Shown: positions 1 to 7,736 of the stretch, one piece after another
Layout of the letters: every line of letters starts with the position of its first letter
Position numbering within the stretch: position 1 is the stretch's first letter
DNA from: a bacterium
GTDB lineage: Bacteria; 4484-113; JALSIF01
Reading direction: 5' to 3'
Assembly (NCBI GenBank): GCA_026981635.1
Contig: JALSIF010000258.1
Location: 1 to 11,969 of the forward strand
DNA length: 11,969 nt
Made by a program: the position numbers and the translations under genes
The notes under the pieces: generated by a model
The model's database searches: none
What the model was told of the DNA's origin: nothing
What the model saw: the letters and a program-made list of their open reading frames with translations, nothing else

Positions 1-1148
1 AGCCGGTGGAGAAGGGAGACCTTTCCATCCTGGTACAGGCAACCGGCACGGTTGAACCCATTGACCTGGTCAAGGTGAAGGCGGAGGCCTCCGGCAAGAT
101 CGTGGAGATGAACGTGGAGGAGGGCCAGTTCATTGAAGCGGGGACGGTGATTGCCCGCCTTGACCAGACCGACCAGCGCATCGCCCGCGACCGGGCCAAG
201 GTAGCGGTGGAGCTGGCCAGAAAGGAGCTTGAACGCATCCGCCAGGGGCAGAACCCGGCCAACCTGCGCGCGCTGGAGAATGCGGTGGAGACCGCCCGCC
301 TCAACCTGAAGAACGCCCGCGACAGCTATGAGCGGATAAGAGAGCTCCACGAGCAGGGTTACGCCAGCGACCAGGAACTTGACAATGCCAAGCACCAGCT
401 ATCCCTCGCCGAGGAGCAGCTTAAGAAGACAGAAGAGGACCTGCGCCAGGCCCAAAGCTTTGACCTCAGGCAGGCGGAGAGGCTGGCTGAACTAAGGCTC
501 AAGGACGCCCTACTGGCCCTGGATCAGGCTGAACGCCAGCTGGGCAAGTCAACCGTCATCGCCCCCATCTCGGGGACCATACTCAAGAAGTTCGTCAGCG
601 AAGGAGACACCGTGCAGTCCTCCCTCTCCAGTTTCACCGAGGGAACCACCATCGTCACCATGGCAGACCTAACCGCCATCCAGGTGAGGGCCGATGTGGA
701 TGAGGTGGACATCGGGAGGGTAAAGCCCGGCCAGCGGGTGGAGGTCTCAAGCGACGCCTACCCAGGAGAGGTCTTCCCCGGCAAGGTCAAGCGGGTGCTC
801 CCCCAAGGGAAAAACATCCAGGGGCTGGTGAGCTTTGAGGTGATCATTGAGCTTGAAAATCCCGAACTTAAGCTCATGCCGGGAATGACGGTTGACTGCG
901 ACATCTACGCCGAGGAGCTGAAGGACGTACTGCTGGTTCCCTTTGAGGCAGTGAGGGCTGACGAGGACGACAACCCCATCGTCTATGTGTGGAGCGACGA
1001 GGGCAAGGAACCGGAGAAGCGCAGGGTGGAACTCGGCGCAACCGACTACGAAAAGATCCAGATCATCAGCGGAGTGAAGGAGGGGGAGCTGGTCCAGGTG
1101 GAGCACCTGCCCGAAACCCTCACCCTGAGCTTCACCGCCGGGGGCTAG
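1..1148 (+). CDS. Periplasmic adaptor of a MacA/HlyD-type export system, 5'-partial
   Basis: Membrane-fusion adaptor that would link an inner-membrane ABC permease to an outer partner or to the envelope. The visible part (numbered from the GTG at base 6) has a lipoyl-like half at about 25-55, a long Glu/Lys/Arg/Gln-rich alpha-helical hairpin at about 56-180, the second lipoyl half with the APISGTI motif (186-192), then beta-barrel and membrane-proximal regions ending in VPFEAVR and SGVKEGELV. This order is typical of MacA/HlyD adaptors. The reading frame is open to the window edge, and the first residues (GDLSILVQATGTVEP) match the stretch that normally follows the N-terminal membrane anchor. 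The GTG at base 6 is therefore probably internal, and the signal/anchor lies upstream of the window. The stop is TAG. It is followed after 34 bp by two permease genes, which supports a MacAB-like system. The substrate cannot be told. Confidence 0.9.
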   Translation, partial: PVEKGDLSILVQATGTVEPIDLVKVKAEASGKIVEMNVEEGQFIEAGTVIARLDQTDQRIARDRAKVAVELARKELERIRQGQNPANLRALENAVETARLNLKNARDSYERIRELHEQGYASDQELDNAKHQLSLAEEQLKKTEEDLRQAQSFDLRQAERLAELRLKDALLALDQAERQLGKSTVIAPISGTILKKFVSEGDTVQSSLSSFTEGTTIVTMADLTAIQVRADVDEVDIGRVKPGQRVEVSSDAYPGEVFPGKVKRVLPQGKNIQGLVSFEVIIELENPELKLMPGMTVDCDIYAEELKDVLLVPFEAVRADEDDNPIVYVWSDEGKEPEKRRVELGATDYEKIQIISGVKEGELVQVEHLPETLTLSFTAGG

Positions 1149-1182
1149 CGGTGAAACGAGTGGTGCCTGTCTCAGATGGAAC

Positions 1183-2517
1183 ATGAAGAGAGCGAAGCCA
1201 ACCGGTCCAACCGCTGGCCTCCTAGGTCTTCTTATCAGGAGCCTGGCGGTGGGCAGGTTCACCCTCACCATCGCCGCCCGCAACCTCACCGCCAACCCCA
1301 TGCGTAGCCTGCTCACCTCCCTCGGGCTTCTCATCGGGGTCTCCGGGGTGATCGCCATCGTGGCGGTGGGCGAAGGGGTCAAGGCCTACTTCCGCAGAGA
1401 GCTCAGTCAGCTAGGAAGCAATTTAATGTTTATAATACCCCAAGCAGAAATGGAAGAAGGAAGACTGCTCCAAGTGGCAAAAAAATTTAAGAATGAAGAT
1501 ATTAATTTTTTAAATTTAAACTCAACCACAACTCTAATTGTCTATGGAGCTAGCCAAACTGAGGTACTGGTAAGAGCTAAAGGAAGAAGTCGAAATGTAG
1601 ATATAACTGGTGGAAATCCAGTTAGTGCCGAAGTACTTGATCTTAAATTTTCTCATGGTAGGATGTTTAACCACAGCGAACACCGCAACCGGGCTAAAGT
1701 AGCCGTTTTAGGGAACAAAGTTAAGCAGTGGCTCTTTCCTGGGGTTAGAGACCCAGTGGGTGAGACGATAAGAATCAAGGGGGTCAATTTCAAGGTTATC
1801 GGGGTGGTAAAGCCCCGCGGTCGCATCGGGGGTTCTCCGGATTGGGACAGAATCATATTTATCCCTCTGCCCACCTTTCAGGCCTACATCTCGGGCAAGG
1901 ACGAGGTGGAGTGGATTACTGCGGCGACCAAAACTCCCGAGGAGCTGGGGGTTTCCTCCAACCGGGAAGCCATCAAACTGGCCGAGGCAGAGCTGACCCG
2001 TCTGCTCAGGGTTAAGCGAAAGATTAAGAACCCCTCCAAGGATGACTTTCTCATCCTCACTCCGACCGATTTCCTGGAGTTTGGCGACACCTTCTTCAAC
2101 ATCCTCATCATAGTCTTCGGGGTGGTGGCCATGGTGGCGCTGGTAGTGGGCAGCATCGGGATCATGAACATGATGCTGGTCTCGGTGAGTGAGCGCACCC
2201 GCGAGATCGGGCTGCGCAAGGCGCTGGGGGCTACCCGGCGAAGCATAGTCCTCCAGTTCCTGCTGGAGACCTCCTTCCTTACCCTGACCGGCGGCCTGCT
2301 GGGTCTGCTGGTTGGCTACGCCGCCGGCGAGCTGCTCTCCCTGTGGCTCTCCAGCACCGGCATCTTCTCCGGTGAAGACATCTTCCACGCCGCCATCCCC
2401 CTGCCCTACATCCTCATCACCCTGGGGGTCTCGGTGAGCGTAGGCATCGGGGCAGGCATCTGGCCAGCCATCAAGGCGGCCACCTTGGACCCCATTGAGG
2501 CGCTGAGGTACGAATAG
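1183..2517 (+). CDS. MacB/FtsX-type ABC transporter permease (first of a tandem pair)
   Basis: Inner-membrane permease of 444 aa without an ATP-binding domain; full MacB has an N-terminal ATPase and is about 650 aa. One membrane helix lies at about 44-66. A large extracytoplasmic MacB_PCD-like domain spans about 67-300. Three C-terminal helices lie at about 304-335, 353-388 and 407-430. The cytoplasmic loop ERTREIGLRKALGA (337-350) and the end PAIKAATLDPIEALRYE are family hallmarks. The ATG at 1183 is the first usable start in frame, with only a weak purine stretch upstream. The next gene is a paralogue 7 bp downstream. Bases about 1421-1680 (residues about 80-166) are far more AT-rich than the rest and use rare-looking codons (TTA, ATA, AAT, AGA), although the frame is intact. 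An ATPase partner must be encoded upstream of the window or elsewhere. Confidence 0.92.
   Translation: MKRAKPTGPTAGLLGLLIRSLAVGRFTLTIAARNLTANPMRSLLTSLGLLIGVSGVIAIVAVGEGVKAYFRRELSQLGSNLMFIIPQAEMEEGRLLQVAKKFKNEDINFLNLNSTTTLIVYGASQTEVLVRAKGRSRNVDITGGNPVSAEVLDLKFSHGRMFNHSEHRNRAKVAVLGNKVKQWLFPGVRDPVGETIRIKGVNFKVIGVVKPRGRIGGSPDWDRIIFIPLPTFQAYISGKDEVEWITAATKTPEELGVSSNREAIKLAEAELTRLLRVKRKIKNPSKDDFLILTPTDFLEFGDTFFNILIIVFGVVAMVALVVGSIGIMNMMLVSVSERTREIGLRKALGATRRSIVLQFLLETSFLTLTGGLLGLLVGYAAGELLSLWLSSTGIFSGEDIFHAAIPLPYILITLGVSVSVGIGAGIWPAIKAATLDPIEALRYE
1421..1680. other. AT-rich mosaic block inside the first permease gene
   Basis: By hand count, GC is about 36% over 1441-1680 (86 of 240 bases). It is about 70% at 1321-1380 and about 62% at 2101-2160. 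The left edge is sharp (about 1415-1425). The right side climbs through about 50% (1681-1800) before returning to normal by about 1801. The block stays in frame and encodes residues about 80-166 of the extracytoplasmic domain. Codon choice changes with it (ATA, TTA, AAA, AAT, AGA, GTA). This is what an intragenic recombination with a low-GC homologue would look like, but relaxed selection on a variable domain cannot be excluded. Confidence 0.75.
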
Positions 2518-2524
2518 CTAGCCA

Positions 2525-3874
2525 ATGGGCGGGAAAAAGCGGCAGCGGGAAAGCACTGACTCCCCGCCGGGGGGTGGATCGGGCCGCCGGTTGGGCACCC
2601 TATTTGCCACCCAAGCCATCCTCATAGACAACCTGCGCATCTCCCTGGAAAGTCTCTTTCGCAATCGCCTGAGGAGCTTTCTCACCCTGCTTGGACTCTT
2701 TATCGGGATCGGGGCGGTGGTTACCATCATGAGCGCCGGCGAAGGACTTAAAAACTACTTCCGCAGCTACACCGAAAAGATCGGTGAAAACACCCTCTAC
2801 GCCATCCCTGCCCGCATCTCCCTGAGTGGCCGGATCAACCGGGAGGCCAAGGCCTTCAAGCTGAGGGATGTGGCCTTCCTGAAAAACAACGCCACCACCC
2901 TGAAGCAGGTGGAGGGCCTGGCCATGGGTCAGACCACCGTCAAGTTCCACAATAGGACCCGCCTCTACCCAGTCTTTGGCGTTGAATCAAGCTTCTGGGA
3001 CTTTGAACAGATTGATATCGTCAGGGGGAGAAACTTCAACCCCGGCGAGATGAAGAGTGCTGCCCGGGTGGTCATCCTGGGCAGCAAGGTGCCCGAAGAC
3101 CTCTTCCCCGAGAACCTTGACCCCGTAGGTGCCTCCATCAAGATCGGCGGCGAGGACTACCTCGTGGTGGGCCTGCTGGAAGAGGTAGGACAGCGGGGCT
3201 CCTTCAACGTGGACAAGAGCCTCTACCTTCCCCTCTCCACCGTCCAGCAGAGGATTCTGGGCAGCGACGAGATAGTCACCATCTACCTCAAGACCAAGTC
3301 CCCCGAGCAGCTGGGGGTCTCAACCTCCAAGCAGGCGGTGGAGCTGGCCAAGGCAGAGGTGACCCGCTTGCTGCGCATCTCACGACGCATCAGAGACCCC
3401 TCCAAGGACGACTTCATCGTCATGGACATCGCCGCCTTCGTTGACTTCGCAACTCAGTTTGTCAGCGTATTAGTAATCGTTTTCGGGGTCATCGCACTCA
3501 TTGCTTTGATTGTGGGGGGGGTGGGAGTCATGAACGTGATGCTGGTATCAGTAACCGAACGGGCGCGAGAAATCGGCCTGCGCAAGGCCATCGGCGCCCA
3601 CCCGCTGGTCATCATGACCCAGTTTCTGCTGGAGGCGGGCATCCTCTCCCTGGGCGGAGGGCTGGGGGGAATCATCCTGGGCTATCTGGGGGGTTGGGGG
3701 CTGGCCGCCTTCCTCAGCAACCTGCCCGGGGTGACCGAGCAGATCGTTCCCGCCATTCCTCTGGATCAGGCCCTGCTTGCCACCGGGATTGCGGTGGCGG
3801 TGGGCATCATCTTTGGCACCTGGCCAGCGGTAAGGGCCGCCCGGCTTGACCCGGTAGTAGCGCTGAGAAACTAG
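2525..3874 (+). CDS. MacB/FtsX-type ABC transporter permease (second of a tandem pair)
   Basis: Inner-membrane permease of 449 aa, clearly paralogous to the gene just upstream and again lacking an ATPase domain. A polar Lys/Arg/Gly-rich N-terminus (1-24) precedes the first helix (about 52-73). The extracytoplasmic domain spans about 75-308, and helices lie at about 311-342, 364-398 and 414-434. The signature loop ERAREIGLRKAIGA is at 345-358 and the end is AVRAARLDPVVALRN. A stretch at 259-297 (SPEQLGV...DPSKDDF) is nearly the same as residues 251-289 of the first permease, although the rest of the extracytoplasmic domain has diverged. The two may act as a heterodimer. A GAGGTA about 14 bases upstream is a possible but distant ribosome binding site; a TTG at codon 23 is an alternative start. 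Its TAG stop overlaps the stop of the convergent hydrolase gene. Confidence 0.92.
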   Translation: MGGKKRQRESTDSPPGGGSGRRLGTLFATQAILIDNLRISLESLFRNRLRSFLTLLGLFIGIGAVVTIMSAGEGLKNYFRSYTEKIGENTLYAIPARISLSGRINREAKAFKLRDVAFLKNNATTLKQVEGLAMGQTTVKFHNRTRLYPVFGVESSFWDFEQIDIVRGRNFNPGEMKSAARVVILGSKVPEDLFPENLDPVGASIKIGGEDYLVVGLLEEVGQRGSFNVDKSLYLPLSTVQQRILGSDEIVTIYLKTKSPEQLGVSTSKQAVELAKAEVTRLLRISRRIRDPSKDDFIVMDIAAFVDFATQFVSVLVIVFGVIALIALIVGGVGVMNVMLVSVTERAREIGLRKAIGAHPLVIMTQFLLEAGILSLGGGLGGIILGYLGGWGLAAFLSNLPGVTEQIVPAIPLDQALLATGIAVAVGIIFGTWPAVRAARLDPVVALRN

Positions 3875-4716
3875 TCTTCTTGGGTAGTCTCAGCCAGAAA
3901 GTCAACCACCGGTCCCAGGGCGGCTGCCAGCACCGCCTCATGGTCCAGGCGGTCAAATAGCCTGAGGGATACTACCGCCCCAGCTTCCTCCAGAAGCTCG
4001 GCAAGCCTCACCGCCTCCCCGGGAGGGACAATGCGATCTTCCCCTCCGGCCAAGATGAGCACCCTCACCCCAGGGGTGGCCAGCTTGCCGCTGAAGCTTC
4101 GCTGCCGGTAGAGCTTGGGGCACTCCTCCACATCACAGCCCAGCATCTCTCCCAGCCAGCGGCGGCGAAAGTCCTCCCGGGAAAGCCTGGCAACCGAGCT
4201 CAGGTCCCAGGGAGGTGCGATGACCGCCGCTCCCCCAATCCCCGGCAGCCTCTCCATGATTTTTAGGGCCACCAGGGCACCCCGCGAGTAGCCAACCAAA
4301 TAGAGGGGACGCTCCCTTCTCCCTCCTACCAGCCTGCTTATGAGTCGCAAAACATCTTCAACCTCACCCCCGCCCAGCTCCGATCTTCCCCTTCGCTCCC
4401 CCCGAAACTCCGGTGCCGCCACCAGAAAGCCGATTCCCGCCAGCCGCCTGGCAAGGTGAAGGTCCAGCCTTCTCAGTCCCACGAAGTCACCGTGGAGGTA
4501 GATGAGCAGCGGGAGGGTGGCAGGGTCCCTATCCTTGGGCCAGGCTAAAAAGAGCCTGAGTTTCTCGCCGGAGAGACTCCGGTAGCTTCTAAGTTCACCC
4601 CGCACCCCGGCTCCCACTCCCAGCGGTCCTCCCCGGGCAACCGGGGACCATGACAGGGCAAGGCTAAAAGCCAGCGCGGCCACCAAGAGCCCATTTATCC
4701 TCCCGGCCGCTCCCAT
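3871..4716 (-). CDS. Exported alpha/beta hydrolase (dienelactone hydrolase / prolyl oligopeptidase-like)
   Basis: Probable serine hydrolase of 281 aa acting outside the cytoplasm. An N-terminal signal peptide or anchor is visible: a short charged start, a hydrophobic core at about 8-24, then SPVARGG as a possible cleavage region near 27-31. The fold's landmarks occur in order: YLHGD (73-77, oxyanion region), the nucleophile elbow GYSRG with Ser144, the acid Asp227 in GGEDRIVPP, and His259 in LDHE. Two cysteines (C194, C199) could form a disulfide, which fits export. The start lies one base after the recJ stop, so translation is probably coupled to recJ and it is the last gene of the secD-secF-recJ operon. 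Its TAG stop shares a CTAG palindrome with the stop of the convergent permease. The substrate is unknown; a peptidase, esterase or lipase role are all possible. Confidence 0.85.
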   Translation of the reverse strand: MGAAGRINGLLVAALAFSLALSWSPVARGGPLGVGAGVRGELRSYRSLSGEKLRLFLAWPKDRDPATLPLLIYLHGDFVGLRRLDLHLARRLAGIGFLVAAPEFRGERRGRSELGGGEVEDVLRLISRLVGGRRERPLYLVGYSRGALVALKIMERLPGIGGAAVIAPPWDLSSVARLSREDFRRRWLGEMLGCDVEECPKLYRQRSFSGKLATPGVRVLILAGGEDRIVPPGEAVRLAELLEEAGAVVSLRLFDRLDHEAVLAAALGPVVDFLAETTQED

Positions 4717-4717
4717 C

Positions 4718-6451
4718 CTAGGCAGGTCTGAGGTCCCTCAGCTCTAGCCGAGGGCGGAGTTCACTTCTGAACTCATCCACCCCCAGACGAACCAGCAGAT
4801 CAAAGGCCCCGTCCACTGCCCCGATGCTGTCGGCCAAGTGGGACAGGCGAAAGCCGATCAGCTCAAGCTCCTCCCCTTCCCAGCTCACCTTCAGTCTCAG
4901 GTGGGTTTTGTCGCTCCCCACCAGGGAGTGACCCACCACCCGGGCAGTGGGGATGATCAGGTGGGGTTCGGGGAACCCTTCCCCAAAGGGATGAAGCTTC
5001 TCAAAGCCGGTGAGAAGATCGGCCGGGCCGTCCTGGGGAGTGAGGTAGCCATCCACCCTGACCTCTTGCTGGTCAACCCGGGTGGATGCTGCCCTGGCCC
5101 GCTGACAGGCCTCCACCAGATGGCCCAGGTTCTGCCGGGGAACGGTAAGCCCGCAGGCGTCGGGATGTCCCCCCCAGCGGATAAGTCCCGCCTCCCCGGC
5201 CACCTCATCCAGCAGCGCCTTGAGATCTACCCCGCCAAAGCTGCGCCCGCTGCCGTGGAGGGTCCCTGGCCGGGCAGCATGGGCAGTTAGCAGCAGGGTG
5301 GGCCGACGAACCCGGTTGGCGATGTGGGCGGCCACTATCCCCACTACCCCACAGTGCCATTCCTCACCTGCCAGCACCACCACTTCCGGGGGACCATCCG
5401 GATAGTGTTCCCTGAGGAGCAGCAGCGCCTCTCGCTCCACCCTCTCCTGGATGGAGCGGCGGGACTGGTTGCACTGTTCCAGGCTCTCAACCAGACTGCC
5501 CGCCCGATGGGGATCGCTCTCCCAGAGCGCCCGAAAAACCAGGTTGGCGTCCGCCATCCTTCCCGGCGCATTGAGCCGGGGGACGATGCGCATGGCCACA
5601 TCCCAGGCGGTAATCACTCTTTTGCCGGCTAGCCTGGCCTTCTCCAACAAAGCTCGCATGCCAAGCGGCAGCCAATCAGGTCCTGCCGCCAAACGCTCCA
5701 GCGAGAGCTTGGCCAGATGACGGTTGAATCCCACCAAGGGGACCACATCCCCCACCGTGGCCAGGCCCGCCAGGACGAGCATCCCCTCAAGCTTTTCGTC
5801 CCACTCCCTCCCCGCCTGCCGATAGAGCTCCATCGCCAGAAGCAGGGCAAGCCCCGCTGAACAGGGGAGAAACTGCTCATCCCCAAGCAGAACAGGGTTT
5901 GCCAAGGTGCACTGGGGTAGCTCCACTCCCGGGCGGTGGTGGTCAACCACATAGACCTCAAGTCCCGCCTCCCTGGCCTCGGCCACCACTCCAGGGTCGC
6001 TGGTACCCACGTCCAGGGCCAGGATGTGGCGATAGCCCCTACGGTGAGCAGTAAGCAGGGGCTCCAGATGGAGGCCATAGCCCTGACGCTGGCGGTCAGG
6101 GATAAAGATGTTTACCGGCACCCCCAGCTCATAGAGGGTGTACATGGAGATGAAGCCCGCCACCACCCCGTCGGCATCGTAATCGGAATAGACCAGTACT
6201 GGCTGCCGCTCCCTTCCCGCCTCCAGCAACCCCGCTGCGATCTTCTCAAGTTCAGGCAACCTGTCCAAACCCCGCTTAATGTCAGCCAGAGTTGGACTGA
6301 TGAACTGGGAGAGGGGCTGGCACTCCTCCACTTCCCGCGCAAGGATCAGCTGTTGCCAGAGAGGGGAGAGACCAAACTCCACCTGCCACTCGGGCCTCGG
6401 GCAGGTATCCCTTAGCCGGGGTTCCTGCCACTCATACTTGGGTATGCGCAT
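4718..6451 (-). CDS. recJ: Single-stranded-DNA-specific 5'-3' exonuclease RecJ
   Basis: Cytoplasmic DHH-family nuclease that degrades single-stranded DNA from the 5' end in recombination and repair; 577 aa, a normal full length. Metal-binding motifs are intact: YSDYDADG (Asp90, 92, 94), ALDVGTSD (Asp147), VVDHH (170-172) and TVGDVVPL (Asp235). RLNAPGRM (292-299) follows. The DHHA1 part shows WHCGVVGIVAAHIANR (365-380), GSGRSFGGVDL and RWGGHPDACGLTV (425-437). The C-terminal about 110 residues match the OB-fold region. It lies 53 bp downstream of secF and 1 bp before the hydrolase, in the same direction. No Shine-Dalgarno sequence precedes the ATG; instead a TATTTT hexamer lies 14 bases upstream, so the gene may have its own short-leader transcript as well as operon readthrough. 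Confidence 0.97.
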   Translation of the reverse strand: MRIPKYEWQEPRLRDTCPRPEWQVEFGLSPLWQQLILAREVEECQPLSQFISPTLADIKRGLDRLPELEKIAAGLLEAGRERQPVLVYSDYDADGVVAGFISMYTLYELGVPVNIFIPDRQRQGYGLHLEPLLTAHRRGYRHILALDVGTSDPGVVAEAREAGLEVYVVDHHRPGVELPQCTLANPVLLGDEQFLPCSAGLALLLAMELYRQAGREWDEKLEGMLVLAGLATVGDVVPLVGFNRHLAKLSLERLAAGPDWLPLGMRALLEKARLAGKRVITAWDVAMRIVPRLNAPGRMADANLVFRALWESDPHRAGSLVESLEQCNQSRRSIQERVEREALLLLREHYPDGPPEVVVLAGEEWHCGVVGIVAAHIANRVRRPTLLLTAHAARPGTLHGSGRSFGGVDLKALLDEVAGEAGLIRWGGHPDACGLTVPRQNLGHLVEACQRARAASTRVDQQEVRVDGYLTPQDGPADLLTGFEKLHPFGEGFPEPHLIIPTARVVGHSLVGSDKTHLRLKVSWEGEELELIGFRLSHLADSIGAVDGAFDLLVRLGVDEFRSELRPRLELRDLRPA

Positions 6452-6465
6452 GGGTGGTTGCTTAG

Positions 6466-6471
6466 AAAATA
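6466..6471 (-). promoter_or_regulatory. Possible -10 element (TATTTT) before recJ
   Basis: On the minus strand TATTTT lies 14 bases before the recJ start in the 53-bp secF-recJ gap, and no Shine-Dalgarno sequence is present. This would give a leader of only about 7 bases. No convincing -35 box was found, so this is tentative. Confidence 0.25.
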
Positions 6472-6504
6472 GCGCACCGCGGGCAGGCTGTCACCTGGAA
6501 AAGG

Positions 6505-7677
6505 CTAGCCGCTGGGACTGTCCTCTTCTTCCTCTCCTCCGGGCGCTGAGCCGGTCTCCTCAGTCACCCGCTTAACCTCCAGCAACTTTCGCTCCTCCTC
6601 TCTCCGCTTGGCCTTCTTCTTGGCCTTCTTCCTGGCCTCCCGCCTGCTCTCCTCGGGACGGGCCTTCCTTTCTGGCTTCTTCGCCTTCTGGGCGCGAGTG
6701 GCCATCCGTTCAGCCAGCTCGGCTAGGGTGAGGGTACGCTCCTCATCTTCTCCCCGCATGGCATAGACAAAGGGGGAGGCGATAAAGATGGAGGAGTAGG
6801 TTCCCGCAAGAATGCCTACCATAAGCGCTGCCACGAAGTCACGAATAGTATGGCCACCGAAGACAAATAGAGCTAACAGTACTGCCAGGGTGGTACCGCT
6901 GGTGTTTAGGGACCTGACCAGGGTCTGGGTAAGGCTGAGGTCTATCACATCCCTCAGCCTAAGGGTGGGGAAGTTTCGCATGTTCTCCCGGATACGGTCA
7001 AAGATGATGATGCTATCGTTGATGGAGTATCCGATGATGGTGAGAATGACGGCGATGAAGGCACCGTTTATCTCTATTCTGGCCAGGGCCGACACCCCCA
7101 GGGTGATCAACACATCGTGAAGCAGAGCCACGATCGCCCCGAAGGCAAACACCAGCGAGGTGAAGCGGGCAAAGATGTAGATGAGGATGACAAAGCTTCC
7201 CACCACCAAGGCAATGATGGCCTTGCGGATGAGCTCGGTACTCACCGTGGGACCAACCGTCTCTTCGGAGAGGACTCTGTTTTCTCCCAGCGAGATGGTT
7301 AGGTCCTCCTTGAGCTGCTCCATCTTTTCGGCGTGCTGGGCGTTCTGTTCCTCGGGGGAGAGCTCCGGATCCACCGGCACCTTGATCCTGATCTGGTAGG
7401 TGTTCTCCTCCCCCACCACCCTCTGCACCAGGGGGTCACGGGTGGAGTACTTGGCGGCAATCTCGGCGATCTCCTTGGAGGAGACCTGCTCGTCAAAGCG
7501 AACCTCCAGCATGGTTCCGCCCAGGAAGTCAATCCCCAGCCGGAAGGGCTCTCCGATGGAGCGTTGGTTGTAGAACATGCCTGCAAATCCAGCCAGAATG
7601 ACCAGGATGGAGATGACTATCCAAAGGCGGCTCCACCTGAGGTAGGGGAAGGGCCTTGCCTCTTTAAGCCACTCCAT
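6505..7677 (-). CDS. secF: Protein-export membrane protein SecF with long charged C-terminal tail
   Basis: Subunit of the SecDF membrane complex, which uses the proton-motive force to assist SecYEG-dependent export. 390 aa. Helix 1 is at about 18-36 and a periplasmic domain follows with the LGIDFLGGT motif (47-55). After GPTVSTELIRKA (142-153) come five helices. Signature motifs are IIGYSINDSIIIFDRIREN (214-232) and RSLNTSGTTLAVLLAL (255-270). The membrane part ends near residue 308. The tail (309-390) is long: strongly basic at about 328-370 (runs of Lys, Arg and Glu), then acidic (EEEED at 382-386). AGGGGGA ends 6 bases before the ATG and is a good ribosome binding site. secD lies 59 bp upstream and recJ follows, consistent with one operon. 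Confidence 0.96.
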   Translation of the reverse strand: MEWLKEARPFPYLRWSRLWIVISILVILAGFAGMFYNQRSIGEPFRLGIDFLGGTMLEVRFDEQVSSKEIAEIAAKYSTRDPLVQRVVGEENTYQIRIKVPVDPELSPEEQNAQHAEKMEQLKEDLTISLGENRVLSEETVGPTVSTELIRKAIIALVVGSFVILIYIFARFTSLVFAFGAIVALLHDVLITLGVSALARIEINGAFIAVILTIIGYSINDSIIIFDRIRENMRNFPTLRLRDVIDLSLTQTLVRSLNTSGTTLAVLLALFVFGGHTIRDFVAALMVGILAGTYSSIFIASPFVYAMRGEDEERTLTLAELAERMATRAQKAKKPERKARPEESRREARKKAKKKAKRREEERKLLEVKRVTEETGSAPGGEEEEDSPSG

Positions 7678-7683
7678 CTTGCG

Positions 7684-7690
7684 TCCCCCT
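7684..7690 (-). promoter_or_regulatory. Ribosome binding site of secF (AGGGGGA)
   Basis: On the minus strand AGGGGGA stands 6 bases before the secF ATG at 7677. It supports this start and contrasts with the secD, recJ and OsmC starts, which lack such a site. Confidence 0.6.
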
Positions 7691-7736
7691 GACTGTGCCT
7701 GCCTGAAAACCTGATGCCCTCATGCGCTCTTTTCCT

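Noticed and set aside
989-1186. Small + strand frame overlapping the end of the adaptor gene
   Set aside because: It lies in another frame of the adaptor's conserved C-terminal domain and shows no recognisable sequence.
747-1382. 211-codon minus-strand frame across the adaptor and permease genes
   Set aside because: It spans a gene boundary antisense to two well-supported genes and has no recognisable domain.
5629-6078. Long open frames in other frames of recJ, for example a 149-codon one on the same strand
   Set aside because: They are by-products of high GC within a gene with full RecJ motifs, and their Trp/Arg/Ser-rich composition is unlike real proteins.
7678-7736. secD-secF gap examined for a yajC-like small gene or terminator
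   Set aside because: Only 59 bases, with the secF ribosome binding site; no hairpin with a T-run and no room for a gene.
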